From Planctomycetota bacterium (GTDB lineage: Bacteria; Planctomycetota; Planctomycetia; Pirellulales; PLA5): a stretch of DNA of 64,000 nt. Shown here piece by piece: positions 42,696-50,744 of the stretch. Numbering within the stretch: the first letter of the stretch is position 1; the number at the start of each line of letters is the position of its first letter. The DNA lies in contig QEVJ01000035.1 in NCBI GenBank assembly GCA_003576845.1, forward strand, positions 1 to 64,000, in the 5' to 3' direction. The translations under genes were made by a program, and so were the position numbers. The notes below the pieces were generated by a model. The model searched no databases. It was not told the origin of the DNA and saw only the letters and a list, made by a program, of their open reading frames with translations.

Positions 42696-44867
42696 ATGAA
42701 TCGCACTCCACGGTTCACGTTGCCCGTCGTCGCCTTCGTCGCGACTTCGTGGATTCTATTGGCAGCACCCTGCTTTGCCGCCGCTCCGCGCGTCGTGCCG
42801 CAAGGGGAAAAGCTCGACGATCCGCGGCTGGGCGAGCTGAAGAACTTGGACAGTTATTTTCCGTTCACGCCGAGTGCTACGCCGGAGGCTTGGAAAGAGC
42901 GGGCGGAGTACGTGCGGCGGCAGATTCTCGTCGCTTGCGGGCTGTGGCCGATGCCGACGCGAGCGCCGCTTAAGCCGGTGATTCACGGCCGCGTCGAGCG
43001 CGACGATTTTACGGTCGAGCGCGTGTATATGGAGACGTTTCCGGGGTTGTATCTGACGGGGAGCTTGTATCGCCCCAAGGGGAAGAGCGGCAAACTGCCG
43101 GGCGTGCTCTGTCCGCACGGGCACTGGGCGAACGGCCGGTTCTACGACGCGGGCAAGGGGATCGAGGGCGAGCTTAAGAGCGGCGCGGAGAAATTCGAGT
43201 TGTCCGGACGGTTTCCGCTGCAAGCGCGGTGCGTGCATCTGGCGCGGATGGGCTGCGTCGTGTTTCATTACGACATGCTCGGGTATGCGGACAGCGTTCC
43301 GCTTACGCAGCAACTCGTCCACGGATTTGCCAAACAGCGGCCGAACTTGAACGCGGCGGATCGCTGGGGGTTCTTCAGCGCCCAGGCGGAGTTGCGGCTG
43401 CAAAACGTGATGGGGTTGCAGACGTTCAATTCGATTCGGGCGCTCGACGGCGGGACACAGACGTTCATTCTCGCGGCGATCGACGAGCGGCCCGCCGCGG
43501 CGTTTCCGGCCGTGATGGTTTCGACCGCGATGCAGGGCGGCTGCACGTGCGAGAATGCTTGTTATCTGCGCGTCGGGACGGGCAATATCGAGTTCGCCGC
43601 GCTGTGCGCGCCGCGGCCGCTCGCCATGAGCGCGGCGAATGACTGGACCGTCGAGATCATGACCAAAGGCTATCCGGAACTCAAGCAGCATTACGCCATG
43701 CTCGGCGCGCCGAACAACGTGCTCGCCAAGCACTTCGAGTTCGGGCACAACTACAATTTTCCGAGCCGGGCGATGATGTATGCCTGGTTCAAGGAACACC
43801 TCAAGCTGGGCGACGCATCGACCGAAGAGCGCGACTTCAAGCCGCTCAGTGTCGAGGAACTGACCGTCTGGAGCGCCGAGCATCCGAAGCCGAAGATGGA
43901 CGAAGACGCCGAAGTCGCGCTTGCCAAGGCGCTCGACGCCGATTCGCGAAAGCAGCTCGACGCGCTTAAGCCGAAGGACGAAAAGTCGCTGGCCGAGTAT
44001 CGCCGCGTGGTCGGCGGCGGTTGGGATGCGATTATCGGTCGGCGATTGGCGAACGCGGGCGAAGTCGAGCAGGAAGCGCTGCCGGTGAAGATCGACCGCG
44101 GCGAGTATTGGGAGTTTGGGTCGCTCCTGCACAACAAGACCTACAACGAGCGCGTGCCGGCGGCGTTTTTCATGCCCAAGAAGTGGAACGGCGACGTCGT
44201 CGTCTGGATCGACGGGGCGGGCAAGTCGGCGCTGTACGACGGAGAGAAACCGCGGGCCGAGGTCAAGAAACTGCTCGATGCCGGCATGTCGGTAGCGGGA
44301 GCGGACCTCTTGTATCAGGGCGAATCGCTCGCGGACGGCAAACCACTCGCGGAAGCCCGCCGCGTGGCGAACAACAACCGGGAGTTCGCGGGATACACGC
44401 TGGGCTACAACCATCCACTGTTCTGCCAGCGGGTTCACGACGTGCTGACGCTCGTCGCGTTTATCAAGAACCACGAGCTGCACCCGCCGAAGCGGATTCA
44501 CCTGATGGGCGTCAACGGCGGCGGGCATTTTGCAGCGGCGGCCGCGGCGCAGAGCGGCGAGGCGATCGACCGGCTGGCGATCGACATGGCCGGTTTCAGC
44601 TTCGGCGAGAAGGCCAACATCCGCGACGTGGATTTCGTGCCGGGGGCGGTGAAGTATGGCGGACTGCCGGGGTTGATGTCGATATACGCACCGCGACCGA
44701 TGTATGTGTTTGCAGACGAAGCGACCGTCAAGAATCCGCCAGGCGTCGTGGGTTCTGTCTTCGTGGCATCGAAGGTAAATATCGAACGCCTGATTTGGGC
44801 CTACACGTCGGATGGCGACGTCGAATTCGATAGCGTCCGGGCGTTTCTAACGACTAAGGACTTCTGA
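42696..44867 (+). CDS. Secreted tandem alpha/beta-hydrolase-fold protein lacking the nucleophile elbow
   Basis: The 723-residue protein has a signal peptide ('LPVVAFVATSWILLAAPCFAA') and an acetylxylan-esterase-like hydrolase fold: 'GKLPGVLCPHGHWANGRF', 'VVFHYDMLGYADS', 'NVMGLQTFNSIRALD' and 'RPAAAFPAVMVSTAMQGGCTCENACYLR'. In relatives the run after 'NSIRALD' continues for about 20 residues and contains the serine elbow GASGGGTQT; here it goes straight to 'GGTQTF' (DNA near 43448). The second half is a second hydrolase-like fold whose elbow reads GVNGGG, with Asn instead of Ser. So no obvious catalytic serine remains. It may be a substrate-binding or inactive enzyme, or the gap may be a mutation in this strain. 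Confidence 0.8.
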   Translation: MNRTPRFTLPVVAFVATSWILLAAPCFAAAPRVVPQGEKLDDPRLGELKNLDSYFPFTPSATPEAWKERAEYVRRQILVACGLWPMPTRAPLKPVIHGRVERDDFTVERVYMETFPGLYLTGSLYRPKGKSGKLPGVLCPHGHWANGRFYDAGKGIEGELKSGAEKFELSGRFPLQARCVHLARMGCVVFHYDMLGYADSVPLTQQLVHGFAKQRPNLNAADRWGFFSAQAELRLQNVMGLQTFNSIRALDGGTQTFILAAIDERPAAAFPAVMVSTAMQGGCTCENACYLRVGTGNIEFAALCAPRPLAMSAANDWTVEIMTKGYPELKQHYAMLGAPNNVLAKHFEFGHNYNFPSRAMMYAWFKEHLKLGDASTEERDFKPLSVEELTVWSAEHPKPKMDEDAEVALAKALDADSRKQLDALKPKDEKSLAEYRRVVGGGWDAIIGRRLANAGEVEQEALPVKIDRGEYWEFGSLLHNKTYNERVPAAFFMPKKWNGDVVVWIDGAGKSALYDGEKPRAEVKKLLDAGMSVAGADLLYQGESLADGKPLAEARRVANNNREFAGYTLGYNHPLFCQRVHDVLTLVAFIKNHELHPPKRIHLMGVNGGGHFAAAAAAQSGEAIDRLAIDMAGFSFGEKANIRDVDFVPGAVKYGGLPGLMSIYAPRPMYVFADEATVKNPPGVVGSVFVASKVNIERLIWAYTSDGDVEFDSVRAFLTTKDF

Positions 44868-44875
44868 GAGCGAAC

Positions 44876-45086
44876 AAAGACTCCTGTCCCCTTATTTCGG
44901 CCCCCCCACGGCGTCGCATTGCCGGTCGAAATGGAGAGATTGGTGGGCACAGCCCACCCTAGATGAATTCATCCGTGCCCATCGGTGTCATCCGTGGTTG
45001 GGCGTACCACGGATTTCACGGATGGGCACGGATTGGGAGCGGACTTCGGCGGGGACGAAATAAAGACTCCCGTCCCCTTATTTCGG
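44876..45086. repeat. Composite repeat region: two GTCCCCTTATTTCGG copies around hairpins
   Basis: Copies AAAGACTCCTGTCCCC/TTATTTCGG (44876-44900) and AAAGACTCCCGTCCCC/TTATTTCGG (45062-45086) differ at one base. Between them lie GGTGGGC-ACA-GCCCACC (44942-44958) and a nested hairpin with arms ATCCGTGCCCAT (44971-44982) and ATGGGCACGGAT (45022-45033), inner ATCCGTGGT/ACCACGGAT. Confidence 0.9.
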
Positions 45087-45133
45087 ACCCACGCAGATGG
45101 GCGCGGATGAAGCCCGACACACGGTTTGCGAAA

Positions 45134-45502
45134 ATGGATTGGGAGTTCATCCTGAGCTTTGTTGCAATGGCGGCATTTTTCGCAGCGTTCGTGGTGTGCT
45201 GCGGCGCGTTCGAGCGATGGCGGCTTCGCAGGGCTCGCAGCGCGTGGTTTTCGTCGCGTGCCGGGAACGCCGAACCGGACGCGAGCCTTGCGAGTCTCGC
45301 GAGCGATCCTGATGCCGCCGAGATCGTTGCGTCGATTGCCGAAAATGCCGATCTTCCGGCTTACATGTTGCGGGCCACGTGGAAAGGACAGGTCGGCGGG
45401 CGGAGCCGGTCCTGCGAATCTGCTTTACCTAAGTTGCCGAAGTGGCAATTTGGGCTGTTGTCAAGGGCAGGTTTTCTCACCCTTGTTGTGCGTTTCACGT
45501 GA
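45134..45502 (+). CDS. Small membrane-anchored hypothetical protein
   Basis: The 122-residue protein starts 'MDWEFILSFVAMAAFFAAFVVCCGAF', one transmembrane segment, followed by a charged cytoplasmic part ('ERWRLRRARSAWFSSRAG'). The rest is unrecognised. The start is ATG 45134; the frame upstream is repeat sequence. Whether it is expressed is unclear, since half of the ORF is translated from or near repeats. Confidence 0.4.
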   Translation: MDWEFILSFVAMAAFFAAFVVCCGAFERWRLRRARSAWFSSRAGNAEPDASLASLASDPDAAEIVASIAENADLPAYMLRATWKGQVGGRSRSCESALPKLPKWQFGLLSRAGFLTLVVRFT

Positions 45503-45575
45503 AACGTTGTGCAAACGAAGTGCATTTAGTGGCCGTCGCCGTGGCAGCCGTCGTCGGGATTTGCGTTCGCCGCAG

Positions 45576-46271
45576 TCAATCCTCGGTTTTCTCGAATCGC
45601 AAGAAATACGATTCCTTGAGCAGGTCTTTCTTTTCCTCGACTTGCTTGAATCCGGCGTCGGTGATTTCTTTTGCGAAGACTTCTTGGCCCGCGCGGACGT
45701 GGTTCATTACCCAGTCGGTGCTTTTGCCTTGGACGCGGTGGAAGTCGATGAGGACGACCTGGCCTTTCGGCTTGAGCGCCTTGTGGATCGAGCGCATGGT
45801 CTTTTCCGGAAATTCGAAGTGGTGGTAGGTGTCGCAAATGAACACGAGATCGACGGACGCCGGCGGGAGCTTGACCGAATCGGCGGTGCAGACGACGCCC
45901 GCGATGTTCTTCATACCTTGCTCCTCGGCGAGCTTTTCGACGTGGGCGACGAACTCGTCGGAGATGTCGACGGCGTAAACCTTGCCGGCGTCGCCGACGA
46001 GCGGCGAGAACATGCGGGTGAAGAGGCCGGTTCCGGCGCCCACGTCGGCCACGGCCATGCCCTGCTTGAGACTGAGGACGGCGACGACCTCCTTGCGGCG
46101 ATCGAAGACGTCTCGGCCTTCCTTCTCGAACCGCTCGATGAATTCCGGCACGCGCGGATTCTCGAAACTCTTGTTGATGCCCGGATTGACGCTCTTGTCT
46201 TGCGCGACAAGCGACAGGGCGGTCGAGGCGAGGAGCAGAATGGCGACGGCGGGAATTGTACGACGGGGCAT
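45576..46271 (-). CDS. Class I SAM-dependent methyltransferase with signal peptide
   Basis: The 231-residue protein begins 'MPRRTIPAVAILLLASTALSLVAQ', a signal peptide, followed by the methyltransferase core: 'LSLKQGMAVADVGAGTGLFTRMFSPLVG' (motif I, SAM-binding), 'VYAVDISDEFV', 'VDLVFICDTYHHF' and 'LKPKGQVVLIDFHR'. Methyltransferases need cytoplasmic SAM, so export is odd. The gene shows a clean core, no frame break and no C-terminal extension. Similar leader-bearing methyltransferases occur in planctomycetes and other bacteria. The start could also be ATG 46283. Confidence 0.75.
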   Translation of the reverse strand: MPRRTIPAVAILLLASTALSLVAQDKSVNPGINKSFENPRVPEFIERFEKEGRDVFDRRKEVVAVLSLKQGMAVADVGAGTGLFTRMFSPLVGDAGKVYAVDISDEFVAHVEKLAEEQGMKNIAGVVCTADSVKLPPASVDLVFICDTYHHFEFPEKTMRSIHKALKPKGQVVLIDFHRVQGKSTDWVMNHVRAGQEVFAKEITDAGFKQVEEKKDLLKESYFLRFEKTED

Positions 46272-46509
46272 AGTGGATACCATGTCGATGAGATGGAAGG
46301 ACTCGTCAGCTTGCATTTTACCGCCGCCGGGGTGAGGCGTCGCATGGAAAACCGTGGAATCCTCGTCCGGGCGACAGTTGAGAATCTGGGCGATATTTTG
46401 GACGTGCTGATCGGTAATCCGGAACGCGGCGGCGAGCATGTGATTGAAATGTATTGATTGTGTCCGCGCCGACGATCGCGCGTCGCGTTTGCGAGCGGAG
46501 TCGATCTTC

Positions 46510-47388
46510 ATGCGCATTCCTCGCTACTGGGCAAAAGGCGAATTCCAGGTCGCCGACGCGCGGGGCAACCCAACCGCTTTCGACGGCTGGGGCTGGTCGT
46601 TTCATTCGGTCGACGAAGCGCGGGCGAACGGACGCGAGCAGGCCAGGCGAATTGCCGAGTTCGTTGCGTCGGGGCGCGATCCGGGGCGGTTCGGTTACTC
46701 CGGCTACGGCGACCGGCCAATTCGCGAGGAGATCAAGGAGGCGCTCGTTCACTGCGGCCAGGAGATCGGCCTGATTACGCGGAATGCTTACGGCTCGCTG
46801 GTGCTCAATTCGCCGTGCGTGCTGTTTGCGGATCTCGACTTCCCGACGGTCGTCGAACCGCCGCCGGGGTTCGTGAATCGGCTCAAGTTTGCGTTCTCGC
46901 CGCGGTTCCGGCGGGCGTGTCGGCGGACGGATGAGCAAGCAGTGTGGAACCGCGTCCGCGCGTGGGCGGAAGCCAATCCCGACCGCGCGTTCCGCCTGTA
47001 TCGAACGCCGAGCGGGATGCGGCTGTTGATGACGGACCGGCAATACGAACCGACGGCGGCGGAAACGATCGCCTTGCTCGAAACGCTGGGATCGGACCCG
47101 CTGTACGTACGGCTCACGAAGAATCAGGAGTGTTTTCGGGCGCGGCTGACCCCGAAGCCGTATCGCTGCGGGTTGCGGCCGCCCGAACGGCATTTCCCGT
47201 TCCACACGCCCGAAGTCGAGGCGCGATTCCGCAAGTGGGAGGCCGATTACGACGCGCGCTCGCGAAGCCATCGCGCGTGCGAACTCGTCGGCGAATTCGG
47301 CACGGCCTCGAGCGACGAGATTATCGCCCAGATTGTCCGGCTTCACGACGAACGGGCGTGTCAGCCGGCGGGCGCGCCGTTGGCGTGA
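46510..47388 (+). CDS. First gene of the helicase operon; family not recognised
   Basis: The 292-residue protein starts 'MRIPRYWAKGEFQVADARGNPT'. I recognise no family. Features: 'SPCVLFADLDFPTVV', 'RLYRTPSGMRLLMTDRQYEPTAAETIALL' and 'DPLYVRLTKNQECFRARLTPKPYRCG'. The acidic DLD motif, the 'RTPSGMRLL' segment and the later Arg/Lys-rich strand are weakly like archaeo-eukaryotic primase-fold proteins, but this is speculative. Its last codons overlap the next start as GTGA, so it is translationally coupled to the helicase gene. Confidence 0.65.
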   Translation: MRIPRYWAKGEFQVADARGNPTAFDGWGWSFHSVDEARANGREQARRIAEFVASGRDPGRFGYSGYGDRPIREEIKEALVHCGQEIGLITRNAYGSLVLNSPCVLFADLDFPTVVEPPPGFVNRLKFAFSPRFRRACRRTDEQAVWNRVRAWAEANPDRAFRLYRTPSGMRLLMTDRQYEPTAAETIALLETLGSDPLYVRLTKNQECFRARLTPKPYRCGLRPPERHFPFHTPEVEARFRKWEADYDARSRSHRACELVGEFGTASSDEIIAQIVRLHDERACQPAGAPLA

Positions 47389-49418
47389 GCGGCCGATTAC
47401 TTGCGTCGCGCCGCGAGTCGCGGCAGAATCTGGTCAGCGCGGCGCGAGAGAAGCGACTCGCGGTGCGCGAAGGATCGTGGCAGGAGAATGGAATCGTGAT
47501 CGAACTCGCGGCGCAAGAGACGGCGGGATTTGCCGAGAGCGGCTCGGGTGAGGTTTGGCGGTCGCCGGGCGGAATTCCCGTGCGATTTCGCGACGTGCCC
47601 GCGGATTTGGCGCGTGTCACCGGAGACGCGGCGGCGCTGCGGCTGCATCTGGAATACTGGCAGTTGCGGCTGCTGCGCGACTTCGACCAGTTGCTGTGTC
47701 TGGAAGGCCTGACGGGCGTCGAGCACCTGCCGCACCAGATCGAAACGGTTCGCAAAGTGCTCCGCCGCTTTCACGGGCGCGTGCTGCTCGCCGACGAGGT
47801 CGGTCTGGGTAAGACGATCGAAGCCTGCTTGCTGTTGCGCGAATACTTGCTCCGCGGGCTGGCGCGTCGCGTGCTGATTCTCGTGCCCACACCGCTCGTT
47901 TCGCAGTGGCGCGAGGAGCTGGCGACGAAGTTTCACCTCGACTTCGCCACGCCGCCGCGGACCGTTGCGGCCGACCGCGCCGAATGGTGGGCCCAGCACG
48001 ATCGCGTGCTGGCGTCGCTGGCCTTCGCCAAGAGCCGCAAACGGGCCGACGCCGTGGCCTCCGTTCCGTGGGATTTGGCGATCGTCGACGAGGCCCACCA
48101 TTGCAAGAACCGGGCGACGCAAAACTGGCGGCTCGTCAATGCGCTCAAACGGCGGCACCTGTTCCTGCTCAGCGCCACGCCGGTTCAGAACAACCTGCTC
48201 GAACTGTACAACCTGCTCACGTTGCTCGAACCGGGACATCTCAAGACCGAGTCGGACTTCAAGCGGCAGTACGTTCGCCGCGGCAATCCGCGCGACCCGC
48301 GAAACCGCGAACGATTGCGGTCGCTCTTAGGCGAAGTGATGGTCCGCAACACGCGAAGCCTCGTGCAGATGGACTTGCCGTCGCGATACGCTCATACGAT
48401 CCTCGCCGAGCCGACGGGAGAGGAAGCCGAGCTCTATCGGCGTCTCAACGAATACCTGCGGCGGCGGAAGTGCGCCGGAGGCGGACCCGCGGGCTTGGGC
48501 TTGCCGGGGGACGACGCGGACGAGCACGCGGAGCCTTCGCACGAGGAGTTCTCGCTTTCCGGCGAAAGCCCGCAGGCCTCGGAAGCGGCCGAATACTCTA
48601 ACGTCGACTCCGGCGTCGACGCTACTGGCTCACTACCTCCGCTGGGACGGCGGCAGCTCGGCGCGCTTCTGTTAGCGGCGGGCAGCCACGTCGGGGCGCT
48701 CGCCCAGTCGCTCGAAAACATCGTCGGAGACGATCCGGCGGCGCGGGACATCATCGCGCTCGCGCGGCGCGTCGAGCGGACTGCCAAAGACCGCCGCCTG
48801 GTCGAGTTACTACGCCAGAGCCGCGGCGAGAAGGTGCTGATCTTCGCGTCGTTCCGCCGCACGCTCGAACACATCCAGCAACTTCTCGCGGCCGAGAAAC
48901 TCGAATACGCCACGTACAGCGGCGCGGAGAGCGAGGCGGAGGAGGACGCCGCCGTGGCCGCGTTTCGCGACCGCGTGAGCGTGCTGCTCTGCTCGCAATC
49001 GGGCGGGGAAGGCCGCAATCTTCAGTTCGCCAATACGCTGGTCAACTTCGATTTGCCGTGGAATCCGATGCAGATCGAACAGCGCGTCGGCCGCATCCAT
49101 CGCATCGGGCAGACGCGGGACGTGTTCATTTTCAACTTGTGCACGGCCGGTTCGCTCGAAGCCCGGCTGTTGAATCTGCTCGAAGAAAAAATCCGCATGT
49201 TCGAGTTGGTCGTCGGCGAAGTCGGGTCGATCCTCGGCAACCTCCAGGGCGGCGAGGAGTTCGAATCGCTCGTGCTCGATCTGTGGCTGAAGTCGCGCGA
49301 CGATCGCGAGCTCGACGCCTCGTTCGACACGCTCGGGGCGACGTTGCTCGACGCGCAGGAAGAGTATTTGAAGGCCAAGGAACTAGACGAAGCCCTGTTC
49401 GGCGAGGAATTTCAATGA
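47385..49418 (+). CDS. SNF2-family helicase, RapA-like
   Basis: The 677-residue protein has a complete superfamily 2 SNF2 core: 'LLADEVGLGKTIEA' (Walker A, Lys143), 'VDEAHH' (235-239), 'LLSATPVQNN', and motif VI 'QRVGRIHRIGQ'. The 'DEVGLGKT' and 'RIHRIGQ' forms resemble RapA/HepA, an RNA-polymerase recycling ATPase, and SNF2 proteins of defence islands. An acidic, low-complexity insert separates the two lobes (about residues 365-425). The start is GTG 47385, overlapping the previous stop by 4 nt, and the stop overlaps the next start by 4 nt (ATGA). It is the centre of a three-gene operon. Confidence 0.88.
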   Translation: MSGRLLASRRESRQNLVSAAREKRLAVREGSWQENGIVIELAAQETAGFAESGSGEVWRSPGGIPVRFRDVPADLARVTGDAAALRLHLEYWQLRLLRDFDQLLCLEGLTGVEHLPHQIETVRKVLRRFHGRVLLADEVGLGKTIEACLLLREYLLRGLARRVLILVPTPLVSQWREELATKFHLDFATPPRTVAADRAEWWAQHDRVLASLAFAKSRKRADAVASVPWDLAIVDEAHHCKNRATQNWRLVNALKRRHLFLLSATPVQNNLLELYNLLTLLEPGHLKTESDFKRQYVRRGNPRDPRNRERLRSLLGEVMVRNTRSLVQMDLPSRYAHTILAEPTGEEAELYRRLNEYLRRRKCAGGGPAGLGLPGDDADEHAEPSHEEFSLSGESPQASEAAEYSNVDSGVDATGSLPPLGRRQLGALLLAAGSHVGALAQSLENIVGDDPAARDIIALARRVERTAKDRRLVELLRQSRGEKVLIFASFRRTLEHIQQLLAAEKLEYATYSGAESEAEEDAAVAAFRDRVSVLLCSQSGGEGRNLQFANTLVNFDLPWNPMQIEQRVGRIHRIGQTRDVFIFNLCTAGSLEARLLNLLEEKIRMFELVVGEVGSILGNLQGGEEFESLVLDLWLKSRDDRELDASFDTLGATLLDAQEEYLKAKELDEALFGEEFQ

Positions 49419-50461
49419 CGGCCGTCGCGGAGCAACTTCACGGTTTCGCCGCGGCGCTGTTGGAACGCCGCGGTGCCGCGGTGGACTGGCCGCCCGGCGA
49501 AGCGACCGGGGTGGCGCTCTTGCCGCCGGACGTCGCCCGCGTCATCGGGCTGGCGAGCGACGAGGTTCGCCTCGGCGGCGACGTCGGCAGTGGTGCCGGC
49601 GGGCAAGGGCTTGCGGTCAATCTGGCCGGCGACTTTCTCGAATGGACGGGCAAGCTGCTCGACGAAGAGCCGTGCGTCGGCGCGTTTCGCGTTCGCGAGG
49701 CGTATCTGAAGCGCAAGGACGTCGAAGAGGCCGTCGGCCGCGCGTTCGCGTGGCTGAACGCGAAGGTGAAGTATCGCGAATCGCGCGAAATGAGCGTCGA
49801 GTATCACACGTGGTGGTTCCACGGTGCGATCGCATCGGAGGATCGCTGGGAGACGCGGTTCTCGTTCTCGCTCAACGCCGAGACGGGCGTGGAACTCGAT
49901 TTGCCCGATCCGCTGTCGCTGTGGGAACTCGAACCGGCCGGGCAGGCGGCGTCTCAGGCAGAAGCGCCGCCCGCCACGGCCCCGCGAGCGCTCGGCATCG
50001 CGCGGCGACGGCTGTGGACGGTGGCAGAACCGTTCATAGCCCGCATGGACGACCGTCTGGCTCGCGACCGAAAACGGCTCAACGACTATTACCGCGCTCT
50101 GGTCCGCGAATCGGAGAAGAAGAAGGGCCGCGCCGGCGCTCCGCCCGATCCGGAGAAGATCGAGTCGACGAAGCGCGCCGTCGATCTGGAGCTACGCCGC
50201 AAGCTGGGGGAACTCGACGAGCGGTATGCGATGGAGGCGACGCTGCGGCCGGTGGCCCTCATTCGGACGCGGGTTCCGGTGCTCGCGGCCGACCTGTCCG
50301 TGTTCCGCAAACAAGCCCACCGCGTGCATCGGGTGTATTGGAACCCGCTAATCAAGCACTTCGAGCCGCTCGCGTGCAGCCGGTGCGGCGTCGGGACGTT
50401 TACCGTCGCGTTCGAGAACGAAAGCGTCGCGCCGCTCTGCGGAATATGCTTCCAGAAATAA
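49415..50461 (+). CDS. Third gene of the helicase operon: coiled coil and C-terminal zinc ribbon
   Basis: The 348-residue protein has no family name I can give. It has an N-terminal globular part (1-165), a long charged helix with 'RDRKRLNDYYRALVRESEKKKGR' (about 205-275) that looks like a coiled coil, and a C-terminal zinc ribbon with C321-x2-C324 and C342-x2-C345. The zinc ribbon suggests nucleic-acid or protein contact. The ATG overlaps the helicase stop by 4 nt. Since it shares a tightly overlapping operon with a SNF2 helicase, it is likely a functional partner. Confidence 0.75.
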   Translation: MTAVAEQLHGFAAALLERRGAAVDWPPGEATGVALLPPDVARVIGLASDEVRLGGDVGSGAGGQGLAVNLAGDFLEWTGKLLDEEPCVGAFRVREAYLKRKDVEEAVGRAFAWLNAKVKYRESREMSVEYHTWWFHGAIASEDRWETRFSFSLNAETGVELDLPDPLSLWELEPAGQAASQAEAPPATAPRALGIARRRLWTVAEPFIARMDDRLARDRKRLNDYYRALVRESEKKKGRAGAPPDPEKIESTKRAVDLELRRKLGELDERYAMEATLRPVALIRTRVPVLAADLSVFRKQAHRVHRVYWNPLIKHFEPLACSRCGVGTFTVAFENESVAPLCGICFQK

Positions 50462-50744
50462 CCGATCGTGCGCTGCGAACCGTTCGACGGGGCTGAGGCG
50501 GTCATTGCGGGTTTCGCCAAGGCTCCTACAACCGGTCGCTGCCGGCGGGAAGCGGCCGGAGGGTGCGGTCCTTCGCGGTGCAATGCTTCGGCGGCGCGGA
50601 ATGTCCCCAATCGGACCGCCGCTTGCTTGGACGCGCGCCGTTCGTTGAATTATGCTTTAGCTGCCGACGGCGGGCGAAGCCGGCGGCGGTTCGGACCGGC
50701 TCGCCGCGATCGAGCGGTTCTCACTTCACGCGAGGAACTTGACG

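Noticed and set aside
46318-47346. A 342-codon minus-strand frame opposite the first helicase-operon gene
   Set aside because: It is Arg/Pro-rich antisense sequence; the plus-strand frame is coupled to the helicase by GTGA overlap.
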